Assembly: GCA_016946835.1 (NCBI GenBank)
Contig: JACVTC010000004.1
Coordinates: forward strand, 712,001-776,000
Origin: Neocallimastix lanati (nom. inval.)
Taxonomy: Eukaryota; Neocallimastigomycota; Neocallimastigomycetes; Neocallimastigales; Neocallimastigaceae
Length of the DNA stretch: 64,000 nucleotides
Direction: 5' to 3'
Shown here: one piece after another, positions 25,640 through 45,094 of the stretch
Layout of the letters: the number at the start of each line of letters is the position of its first letter
How positions within the stretch are numbered: the stretch's first letter is position 1
Translations under genes and position numbers: made by a program
The notes under the pieces: model-generated
Seen by the model: only the letters and a program-made list of their open reading frames with translations
Told to the model about the DNA's origin: nothing
The model's database searches: none

Positions 25640-26165
25640 TGAATTTTTTATTTAATATAAATAATCAATTAAAAAAAAAAGTATTATTCATATTTTATAT
25701 TAAATAAAAAATTCAATATAAATAATTTATTAAAAGGAAAGTATTATTCATATTTTATATTAAATAAAAAAATTTAATATAAATAATCTATTAAAAAAAA
25801 AGTATTATTCATATTTTATATTAAATAAAAAATTCAATATAAATAATCTATTAAAAAAAAAAGTATTATTCATATAAATAAACGTTATTATATTTTTTGT
25901 CCATAGGATGAAAGCTACTGTTTAAAATAAAATACAATAATGATATTATACTTTTTACATATACTGAATTTTTTATTTAATATAAATAATTTATTTAAAA
26001 AAAAAAAAAAGTATTATTCATATTTTATATTAATAAAAAATTCAATATAAATAATCTATTAAAAAAAAAATATTAATCATATAAACATTAATATATTTTT
26101 TTGTCCATAGGATGAAGGCTAATGTTTAAAATAAAATACAATAATGATATTATACTTTTTACAAT
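25640..26165. repeat. satellite-like array with ~60-bp and ~204-bp periods
   Basis: A ~59-60-bp unit containing AGTATTATTCATATTTTATA and AATTCAATATAAATAAT recurs at least five times. Two higher-order copies end with the same unique block (GTCCATAGGATGAA ... GATATTATACTTTTTAC). The GTCCATAGG starts are at 25899 and 26103, 204 bp apart. Parts of the unit are self-complementary (GAATTTTTTATTTAATAT against ATATTAAATAAAAAATTC). Confidence 0.85.
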
Positions 26166-26821
26166 AATTAATAATATTATAATTAATATAATTAAATAGT
26201 TTTTCTTTTCATCAATTGTAATTGGAAATTTTTATTTGATTCGAATTAAATTTTCTAATTTTTAATATTAAAACATAGTATTATTAAAAAAAATAAAACA
26301 ATATATAATATAATAAATAAATTGTAATATTAATAATAAAAATATTAATTGATTGTTAACGTGATACATTTTTAGATATATTAATAAAAAAGTTAAATTC
26401 ATCAAATTTAGCAATTGCATTTGAGAAATAAAAAAAAATAAAAAAAAAAATAATAAAACTTTATTTATATTTATTTATATTAAATATTTAAATGTTAATT
26501 TAATTATTATGTCAAAAAATTTTAACAAATCAAATAAACAAAATCAAAAAAAAAAAAAAAAAAAAAAAAGAAATATATAAAAAACAGAAATAATAATGTA
26601 AATATAAATAAAATAAAATAAAAAATAAAAATAAAAAAAATAAAATAAAATAAAAAAATAAAATAAAATAATAAAATAAAATAAAATAAAAAAATAAAAT
26701 AAAATAAAAAAATAAAATATATATATATAATAAACAAAAGTTGTATTATAATTTAAATTTGCTATAAACTTTAAATAATAATAATAAAATAACTTTCATA
26801 TTGTTTAGTTTGTTTAGTAGA

Positions 26822-26925
26822 TAGAATAATATGTAATAATATTATAAAAAGAATATACAAATAAATATATGAATTCTATTATTTATTTGTATATTCTTTT
26901 TATAATATTATTACATATTATTCTA
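26822..26925. repeat. 46-bp perfect inverted repeat (hairpin) with 12-base loop
   Basis: Arm 26822-26867 is the exact reverse complement of arm 26880-26925. The 12-base loop contains the palindrome GAATTC. Transcribed, it would form a perfect 46-bp stem. No coding frame is associated. Confidence 0.93.
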
Positions 26926-29122
26926 AGAATTTTATTAGCTTTAATTTAAAATTCTAATTAATTTAATATAGAGACATTGTAATAAAAGTTTTATTATTCT
27001 AAAAGGGGAATTAGTTATTCGTTAAATTTTAATATTAAATGTAATTCTATTATATATCATTTCTTTTTAAATGTTTACTATAATTATTATTTAATTATTT
27101 TAATTATTATAAATTCTTAAATTTTTATTAATTAATTATATAAAAATCTATATTAAAATACCAATTATTTATTTGTAAATTAATACTATTAATATTTTTA
27201 AAAATAGATATAAAAAGTAGTTTTTTTCATTTGTTATAGAAAATTAGAAAAAATTCAAAAAAATTTTTAAAACTAGATAAAAAAGAACCAAAATAAAAAT
27301 AATTCAAATACAATAACAAATTATAGAAAAAAATAGAAAAAATAAACAGGAAGGAAAAATATTTGAAAGAACAAATAGTGAAAGTTAAAAGAAATAAAAC
27401 TATTACTAAATATTATAAATGGTAATTTTTTTTTTTGGTATTGTTTTAATTTTTTTTATATTATATATAAATTAAGTAAAAAAAGATATGGTTGGAAAAA
27501 GGGAAAGCATGTTTAAAAAATCGAAAATAATCAAAATATATATTAATATAAATGTTTTATAAACAATTTAATAATATTAAATGTAAATAATATTAAAGAT
27601 ATATTTTAATTTATAAAAAATTGAATAATATTAATTATAACCAAAAAAAGAAAATATTTAAACATTACAATATAATGATAAAATTGAGAAAACAGAAACA
27701 AAAAATTGTTTAGATTTAATAATATTGTTATTATTTGATATTTAATTAAACCATATTTGGATAATAGTTATAGTATAAAAATTCAATTTAACCATTTATT
27801 GAATTTTTTTTTTCTTTTTACTCACATGGATTTAAAGATTAATCACATTTCTTATATTAATTATTAATAAGTAAAAAAAAAAGTAAACAAAATTTAATAA
27901 AATATTAATTATTATAATTATTAATATTATAGTGGCAATATAAAATAATAAAAAAATAAAGAAAATTAACATATATTAATTTTTTTTTTTAAAAAAAAGA
28001 AACCTTTATTTTTATTATGATTTATACTATTACAATTAATTATATTAATCATATGATTTATTAACATGTATGTAATAAAAAATTACTACATTTGGTTAAT
28101 TTAATTTGAAAAAAAAAAGCATTGTTAATAATTAATTAAATCAACAACCATGCAAAAAACTTTTTTTTTTCACTATTAAAAATATGATTTTTACATTTAT
28201 TATGATTATTAAATAATTTAGGTTATTAAAATTACAATTAAATGAAAATATTTATATTTATATAAATAATAATTTTAATAATGACCAATAAAATAAAAAT
28301 TTTAATTATAAATTATAAATAATAAATGTAATAAATAAAATACTATTAATAATAATTAATATTAATAAGTAATAAATAATAAATAATAATTTATGTATTA
28401 GAATTAGTAAATAAGTAAATAATAATAAATTATTATAATCATGAGTTAGAAATTATTATTAAATAATTAGTTATTAAGACAGTAATGGTTAAGCCATTTA
28501 TATATTATAAACAATAACATTAAATAGTAATGAAAAAAAAAATAAGAAGGCTTTTCAGTCATAGTACTTTAGAATTTTTTATGTTACACTAGTCTCAATA
28601 GATCAGTAGCTATATTAATACTTCATAATAGTTTTAATTATTTAAAAAATATAATTATAGAATTTCTTTTTAAAAATTAATAATATAATTAATAATAAAT
28701 ATTAATATTTAATATAAATAATAATAATAAATTATAATAATTATAATAATTATAGAACAAATAATTAATTAATAAAAATAATATTAATAATAAATATTAA
28801 TAATTTAATTAAACTATATATGGAAATTTATTTAAAAATTTAATACTAAAATATATTAAAATATATACTAATATATTTTATTATAAAAAAAATGAATTTA
28901 GGAATTTTTTTTTTCTAAGTTAAAATTATAGTATAAATAAAGGATTTTCAAATAAAAAGAAAATTTTTGAACTTAAAATATTTTAAAACTTCAAAAAATA
29001 ATTTTTTTTTTCATATATATGAATAGTTTTTTTTAATCAAAAGAAAACTTTTCAAATAAAATAAAAATTTAATAAATAATTTAATTTTAAGTTTTTGTAT
29101 AAAATAATAAACTTATTTGCTA

Positions 29123-30538
29123 ATGGATATAAATAAGTTACATCAAGCTTTGGATAATTTAAAAATCCAAGATGAAAAAGCTAGAGGCTTTCAACCTCCT
29201 CAAGTTAAAAGAACCATAAATAACTCTATTAATCCTGAAAACTATTATCCTAATCCAAATAACGTTTCCAGTAAAAACGTGACATATTTTACTACCACCA
29301 TGAATCCTAATATATTAAGTTCAGATGAATATTATAATGATGATTATTACAATGGTGATAGTTCAAATAATAGTTATGGTAATAGCAATATTGGAACTCC
29401 TCTTTCCACTGATTATTACTATAATAAAGGTAGTAGTTACAATAGTTCTGAAGGTAGTCTTAATAGTTTAGGTGAAAAGAAAATGAGAAATGTTGAAAAA
29501 TTAAGAATTCAAACAAATTCTAAGACAAATTCTAGAAGTCACTCTAGAAATCAATCCAGTGGTAGTGACCTCCAATTCTCTCCAAGGAACTATAATTATG
29601 ATAGAAGAGGAAGTCAAGATACTATGGGTTCATCTATATTTTCACCAACAAGTTCCAATTGTTCTTATAGCCAGTCAAGTGCTTCTGTAAATGAAGCTAT
29701 GACGGCTTCTATTAAAACAGATATTTCATCGATTACCTTACAAACCTTATCTTTTGATTTAGCTAGTGGATGGTTATCTAGAATAACCTCATCTGCAGGA
29801 TTTATAAAAAATACTAAAAAATACTACTTTGTCTTAGATTCTGACGGTTTGTACTATTTTAAAACCAATGATCCTTTTGCTAGAGCTAAAGGCTTCATAA
29901 AGTTCGATACAAGAACTAAAATTAAGGATATCAAAGAAAATTCATCTGCGAAGGATAAAAATTCAAAAATTATAGAATTAGAAGTTTACAAAGATAATAA
30001 AAGCCATCAAGTTGTACTTCAAGCTGAAGATCCTGAAGATCGTGATATGTGGCATCGTGCTATTAAGAAAATGGTCGTTCGTCAAAAATACGTTAACGAA
30101 GCATTACCACCTGTACCACAAAGTGCTCAATCTGGATCATCTCAACCAATTCCAATTCCAGGTTATGGTTCTCCTTCACCAGATAATCGTAGTAGATCTC
30201 AATCACAATCAAGAAATCTACCACCCTCTCAAAGTCCAAGTCTTTCTTATTCACAACAAATAAGACTTTCACAACAAAAATTGTATCATGAAAATAGTTT
30301 AGAAGCTTTACCTATTTCGAAAAAGTCTTCTTTTCAAAATATTAGCGATATTAATTTAGCTGCACCAAATATTTTGGCTTTACAAAATAGAAGACGTCCT
30401 TCTTTTGATATCCAAATGCTTCAACAACATCATCATTCAAGAACATCTTCATTGTCATCGTTGAATGATAGCAACAGACATCGTTATTCTTATGGTTCAA
30501 ATCAACAATTTGGCTCTAATAGCCATATGAATAATTAA
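29123..30538 (+). CDS. PH-domain protein with Ser/Asn-rich flanks
   Basis: Single exon in view, 471 aa, from ATG at 29123 (MDINKLHQALDNLKIQDEKA). The codons just upstream (TTG CTA) are not a start. Residues 30-210 are Ser/Asn/Tyr-rich with many basic-Ser motifs (SRSHSRNQSSG) likely to be phosphorylated. A pleckstrin-homology domain spans about residues 213-322: it opens SGWLSRITS and KKYYFVLDSDGLYYFK, has strand-like segments, and closes with the conserved Trp helix DRDMWHRAIKKM. The C-terminal 145 residues are Pro/Ser/Gln-rich (PPVPQSAQSG, SQSQSRN) and end in a His/Ser-rich tail. PH domains bind phosphoinositides or proteins at membranes, so a membrane-associated adaptor or signalling role is inferred. 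No catalytic domain is present. Codon use is less extreme than in neighbouring non-coding DNA, as expected of a real gene. Confidence 0.9.
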   Translation: MDINKLHQALDNLKIQDEKARGFQPPQVKRTINNSINPENYYPNPNNVSSKNVTYFTTTMNPNILSSDEYYNDDYYNGDSSNNSYGNSNIGTPLSTDYYYNKGSSYNSSEGSLNSLGEKKMRNVEKLRIQTNSKTNSRSHSRNQSSGSDLQFSPRNYNYDRRGSQDTMGSSIFSPTSSNCSYSQSSASVNEAMTASIKTDISSITLQTLSFDLASGWLSRITSSAGFIKNTKKYYFVLDSDGLYYFKTNDPFARAKGFIKFDTRTKIKDIKENSSAKDKNSKIIELEVYKDNKSHQVVLQAEDPEDRDMWHRAIKKMVVRQKYVNEALPPVPQSAQSGSSQPIPIPGYGSPSPDNRSRSQSQSRNLPPSQSPSLSYSQQIRLSQQKLYHENSLEALPISKKSSFQNISDINLAAPNILALQNRRRPSFDIQMLQQHHHSRTSSLSSLNDSNRHRYSYGSNQQFGSNSHMNN

Positions 30539-31222
30539 TTTAAATAAATTTATTTTAAATTAATTACTTTTCAAATTCTTTTTTTCCCCCCTATTCTTTT
30601 AATTTTTTTGTAAATTTATTTAAGTATTTAATATAATGGGAAAAAAAAAAGAAATATCTATAATATATATATATATTTAATAATATATATATTAACGCAT
30701 TAAACAAAATCATATATATACGCATATATATATTTATAAATTATATTATAGTAAGCTAAATATAATTTATACTTTGAGGAATATATTATTATGGTTTATA
30801 AAAAAAATCCCTTCCATTAAATTAATTTTGCATAATATTGAAATTTAATGGAATATTTTTACCATTTTAGCTTTCACCAATATATGATATTTATCATATT
30901 ATTAAACTTCATTTCATTAAATTTAATTAATGAAAAGAAATTCGCTAAAGCACAATATATAGAATACTATTTAGACATATAGAAAAAAATAATAAATATA
31001 TATATTTAATGGTATATATTAAATGTATATGTTGTTTCTTAAAATGAGGAAAAAAAATAATTTTTAAAGCGAATATTAAACGCTTTTAAATTAATAACAG
31101 TTTATATATATTTATTATTATAACAGAATAATAAGTATATATAGTTAATTAAAATTTAAGAAGTTGAAAAATAATATGAAAGTTTATATCGAAATAGAAA
31201 CGTAAAACTTTTTTATATTAAC

Positions 31223-31272
<50 letters not shown>

Positions 31273-31728
31273 TCAAATACTTTAAAATATACAAAAACAA
31301 TCTTTGAAAGCTAAGAAACATTTTATATAACATCTATATGAAATGTTTGGTAATATATTCCAAAAAACTTTTATATAAACTTATATAAAAGTTATTATTA
31401 ATATTTAATTCGTTTATTTAATTAAAAAGTATCTATTTTTAGAACAGTCAATTAAATTAAACATTTAACTATCGTTTATCTTTAATTTGTAAATATTAAT
31501 ATTTATTAAAAAATTATTTATTAATTAATAAAATATGAAAAAAAAAAAGAAAATTAAAAATAAAATAAATATAAAAATTAAAAATTAAAAATTAATATCT
31601 AACTTTTCTATTATTACAAGAATACAAAAATTTCTTGTGTGTATATATTTCATACTTCTTTTTTATGATAAAATGGTTACAAATATTTTTTATTTCTTTT
31701 TTTATTTTTATTTTATTTTATTTTATTT

Positions 31729-31761
<33 letters not shown>

Positions 31762-31994
31762 GAAAAATGGTTAGGAGGAGTGTTAAGAACAAATTTTATT
31801 ATATTAAAATTTAATAATTTGTATGATTATGTTATTATTTAGTTACATATATTTTTTTATTTCATTTTTTTTACAGAAAAATATTTACATGTATTTTTTA
31901 TATTATTTTTTTTTTGAGTTTAAAAAAAAAAAAATTATAAAAAATATCATTATACTTATTGCTATTGGTCAGCAGTAGTCTTTGTTCAATAGGC
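30539..31994. other. intergenic, no gene seen
   Basis: AT-rich 3' flank of the PH gene, with a 43-base poly(A) at 31227-31269 and a ~30-base poly(T) at about 31732-31760. No coding segment recognised. Confidence 0.55.
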
Positions 31995-32101
31995 TCAAAT
32001 CGAATTGTACTACTACTACCAAGAGCGTCAATGCTGAAGAAACAGTAAGACAGGCCAGCAGGGCTAGCGCAACCAATGAAGATTATAATTTCGTATCCTA
32101 A
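31995..32101 (+). mobile_element. LINE C-terminal fragment, copy 3
   Basis: The plus strand reads FNRLKSNC, then KSVNAEETVRQASRASATNE and DYNFVS followed by TAA at 32099-32101. This matches the tails at 20663 and 22367 (SVNAE...VRQ...RA...ED-x-NF). The downstream 3' UTR does not match the other two copies, so this is a different subfamily or a short fragment. The open minus-strand frame over it is a shadow. Confidence 0.55.
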
Positions 32102-32335
32102 AATTATGATTAACATTGTGAAGTCAAAATTAATTATTATACTTCAGTATAATGATGCTCTTGTGAAGTCTTACAGATATTAATTAAATGAAACTAGAAT
32201 ATTTTATACCATTATTTTATTTTATTTTATTTGGTGTTTTTTTTTGTTTTGTTTATTTTTTTATCTTTTTTTTTCTTTTTATTACATGTATTTTATCAAA
32301 TATTTAATTAATAAAGATGAAACAAGTTTTCTGCC

Positions 32336-32379
<44 letters not shown>

Positions 32380-32651
32380 TAGCTTAACTATATATTATGT
32401 AAAATTTTCATGTCTATATTATAGTATCTATTTCTATAAAACTTTTATTTTATATTCTTTCTAGTAAAATATAAAAATATTAAAATAATTTAATATTTTT
32501 CTCTATATATGTATCCAATTATGTTGCTATATATATAATTTAAATATGTCGTTAATTTTTAATTCAATTTATTTATTTATTTTTTTTATATAATTTATTG
32601 TTGTTTGACTTCTTTAGCTAAGTACTCTTGTTCATGTTATGATTAATCATA
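32102..32651. other. intergenic, no gene seen
   Basis: AT-rich, with a poly(A) tract at 32340-32374. Nothing coding recognised. Confidence 0.5.
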
Positions 32652-33560
32652 ATGGCAAGTGGTTCTGGAGTAAGTTAATAACAAATGCAGGCAAAAACAT
32701 ATGTATGGTATAGTCCATTAATAAAATTCTTTCTTTTAGAATTTATAACAGACATAACATAGTCTATAATAGTTGGAATTAAGGCAGAGACATGAATTAT
32801 ACACAAGTTAGTAGTGATAAAGTAAACGTTGAAAAGTTGAATATGAACGCCAGTACCATGAAGTTCACTGGTAAGACATTTAGTTTGGTAATTAAGAAAG
32901 ACTTATTGGAAGAACATGTAATTAAGACTGATGTTGGAAGCATACCAGAGAAAGAACCTTAATGATTTAATCCTTAATTTTCAAATATTATATTATATTT
33001 TTTTTCTTCAATTTTAGTAAATAAAATTTTATTTTATTTAAAGTATCATATATATACCTTTTTTATTTGCTATCATTTTTTGTAAAAGAATTCTCATAAT
33101 TTTAATAGGATTGTTGTGAATAGTGTAAATAGATTCTAAATGTTCTGTATATTCTTCAGCAAATGGAACTGTGAAACTGTGGTACATGGTCGTTAACTAA
33201 AACATTAACATCTTAATTTTTGCAAATTCTTTCAAGGTTTTTGTCAGAAGCTTTTGAGAAATTAAGAGCAATAATTTGTCTTTTCAGTTTTTATCCTGAT
33301 GGTTAGTACTAGGAACTAACACACATAAGGTTTTAGGACTGACCCTGCAACTACCTCATTAATTTATATGGGGTGATTTTCATCTTTCATATTAGCCTTG
33401 CATAGAGAGAGGTCTGTGTCGTCGTCGAAACGGTATGGCATTAATACCAATCTAAAAAAAAGAGCAATAACATGGGTTTTAATGATTGGATTTTTATATT
33501 CAACTTCTTTAGCAACTTTATTAATTTTAGATTTAGTATAAGAAATTAAAAGTAAATTGA
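32652..33560. pseudogene. degenerate coding remnants, possibly Ty1/copia Gag-like
   Basis: Two pieces of unusually complex sequence. On the plus strand, 32652-32669 could be a first exon (MASGSG before GTAAGT), and 32783-32962 reads GRDMNYTQVSSDKVNVEKLN through KKDLLEEHVIKTDVGSIPEK to a stop. On the minus strand, about 33205-33060 reads EEYTEHLESIYTIHNNPIK and RILLQKMIANKKG, and about 33570-33360 reads KINKVAKEVEYKN and PYRFDDDTDLSLCKANMKD. The phrases loosely recall copia-type Gag segments, but stops and opposite orientations leave no intact gene. The assignment is tentative. Confidence 0.3.
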
Positions 33561-34240
33561 AACCAGCTTAATTAAATATATATAAATATTATATAATTAA
33601 AATTTAATAAAAAATAAATGAAGCTAGTTTTATTGGTTTATCGTTTTTATAAATGAAATTAAATTAAAATCAAAATTTGGATATATAGATGAATCAATCA
33701 AATTTGTATGTATAAGATTCACTATGCAATTAACATAAATAAAATAATTAACATAAGAAGCACCAGTAATAAGAGCAACTTTGAATGAAATACTAATGCA
33801 AATACGAAATATCTTTAGAAACTGAAGAGTAAAAAATTATAAAAAAAATTATAATATAAAATTTATGAATATATATATATTTTTTTTGTACAGTTATTTA
33901 CCTTATTGTTCATAAAAATATATTTTATTTTAATTGAATGAAAAATTTATAATTTTAATAATTAGTAAATATTATTAATTCTTAATAAATATATTAATAT
34001 TTATATGAACTTAAAACATAAATACACGTGTTAATATTAAGTCATATATTACTAAAGGATTAGTTATTTATTCCTAATTTTAATTTATTATATTAGAATT
34101 AAATATAGAATGCATTCCGTCTTTATTATTAATATATTCAAAATTTATAATTTGAATAAATTCTAAAAAAAATTTAAAAATTTTTAAAAATTTTTTTTAA
34201 GAACTATTAATAATAATAAAAAAAAAAGTATTTAAACGAA
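33561..34240. other. upstream region of ISCA1
   Basis: AT-rich. No additional coding sequence recognised, and no clear promoter element beyond A/T tracts. Confidence 0.5.
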
Positions 34241-34960
34241 ATGCCTTTAGTTGCAAATATTCAAAAAGCTTTAAAACCTGCTGTTACAAAACAAATTATA
34301 TCTTTGGTACGTTAATATGAACTAATAATTTTTTTTTTTGACAAAAATATTGTTAATTTATTATTAAGAATTAAATATATTTTATAATTATTGTATGAAA
34401 AAATGTCAATTTTTTTAAAAATGAAATAAATTTTGTTCTAAAATTATGTAATTTATTTAATTAAAAATAATTGTAATAATAAATAAATACATATAATAAT
34501 AATAATAAAAATTATAAAAATATTAAAATAAGACACCCTCAGCTGTTAATAGAATTAAACAATTACAATTAGGAGCCCAAAAAGCTAAACCAGGACTTAA
34601 TCAAACTTTAAAGGTTTCAGTAATTAATAAAGGATGTTCTGGCTTACAATATACAATGGATATGGTTACAAAGAAAGAAAAATACGATGAAGAAATTAAT
34701 CAAGATGGTAATAAATTTTAAATATAATAAAAAATAATTAATTTTTAAGAATTTAAATTAATAAATTTAGATAATTGTAAATTAATTAATTATCAATAAA
34801 ATTAAATGTAGGTGCTAGACTTATTGTAGATTCAAAAGCTGTATTTACTATTATTGGCTCTGAATTAGATTATGTTAAAGATAAATTGTCATCTAAATTT
34901 GTATTTAAAAATCCAAATATTAAAGAAAGTTGTTCTTGTGGACAAAGTTTTAGTGTTTAA
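34241..34960 (+). CDS. ISCA1: A-type iron-sulfur cluster assembly protein
   Basis: Three exons (34241-34306, 34533-34707, 34812-34960) join in phase to give 129 aa, the usual length. The core starts LTPSAVNRIKQL. The three conserved cluster-binding Cys are in NKGCSGLQYT and CSCGQSF near the C-terminus, and the signature ELDYVKDKLSSKFVFKNPNI is nearly that of animal ISCA1. The first 22 residues (MPLVANIQKALKPAVTKQII) have Lys but no acidic residue, as in a short matrix-targeting presequence, so location in the mitochondrion or hydrogenosome is inferred. The family matures [4Fe-4S] proteins with ISCA2 and IBA57. Introns are short and AT-rich with regular GT-AG ends. Confidence 0.95.
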
Positions 34961-35863
34961 AAGTAAATCTTATTAACTGAAAAAAAAAATATAACTTAAT
35001 AATATTGATAACACTGAATTGTAATCGTTAGTACTATTTTAATTTATTAATTTATAATGAATAATCATTTTAATAACTAAAAGCTTATTTGTCATTTTTT
35101 TATAAAGTATATATATATATAACATAATGTAAATTATGAATAAAATTCAATTTTATTATTTATTTTTAAATAGTTATATATAAATAATAAATAATTGAAG
35201 AAAATATATATATATATATAAATATATAAATAAAAAAAAAGAAATGTAAATATATATATTGTTTAATAAAATTTTTGTTTATTGTTTTCAAATTCTATAT
35301 TTATATAATACTTTCACAGAATTTAAAAAAAGTGTTTTGTTTTAATGTCGAAAATATTATTTTCGTTTTATTATATTTTTGAAATGTTTATTTTTATTAA
35401 AACATATGTAATAAATTTTATTTTGTTTTATTTATTTTTATAGTAAATATATATTAAATTAAATTTAAGATTTCATTATTTTTAATTAAGAATTTTGATA
35501 TTAAATTTTTTAAAAACAATGAAAAATTAAGTTTAATTTTAATTTTTAATACTCTAAAATTTTTTATATATTATTATTAATAAAAAAAATTTAATTAATG
35601 ATATTCATATATTAAATAATATTATATAATATATATTATATTATTTTTATTTTTATTTTCACAATTTGTTAATTTCAACCCTTTATATTTTTTATTACAT
35701 TTTTAAAAAATGGAATTTAGCATTCTTTAATTTATTATTATTATTTTATTTATTTATTATTTCTTTTTCACATTATCAATAATTAATAATACCCATAATA
35801 ATATATAGTTTTTTTTTTTTTTTTTTTTGAATAATAATAAATATTAAATAATTATCATTTACA
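34961..35863. other. intergenic between ISCA1 and rotatin
   Basis: AT-rich, including TA-rich runs near 35200-35225 and a poly(T) at 35811-35828 just before the rotatin start. No gene seen. Confidence 0.6.
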
Positions 35864-44756
<8,893 letters not shown>

Positions 44757-45094
44757 TATAATTTTTTGATAATTTTTTATTAAAATACTAATAATATGAA
44801 TAAAAATTAAAAGAAAAGAAAAAAATAAAAAAAAAAAATAATGTTATACATAATAATTTATATTTTAACATAATTTTTGTTTAATAATATTGTTTATAAA
44901 TAAAGTTCAACATATATAAACAGTTAACAAAATAAAATAAATTATTAAATAAAGTCAAATAATGTATTTTTTTATTATTTTTTTTATTACAGTTTATGTA
45001 GTTATTATTATTTGAATTTAAATAAAATAAAACAATATATATATATATTAAATAAATTGGAATTTATTTAAATTGTAAATTATTTTTAAAATAA
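44757..45094. other. convergent intergenic spacer
   Basis: 338 bases between the stop codons of rotatin (+) and LIG4 (-). AT-rich, no gene. It must hold both 3' ends. AATAAA-like words are too frequent by composition to assign. Confidence 0.7.

Larger units (their letters stand above)
24403..29122. other. 4.7-kb gene-free, repeat-rich region
   Basis: Includes a poly(T) at 24879-24913, the tandem arrays at 25526-26165, the hairpin at 26822-26925 and an A/T-only open frame at 26522-26737 that is low-complexity artefact. The 26930-29120 part is plain AT-rich sequence. The ATG followed by GTAATT at about 27419 could be a one-codon first exon, but no partner exon is evident. Confidence 0.55.
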
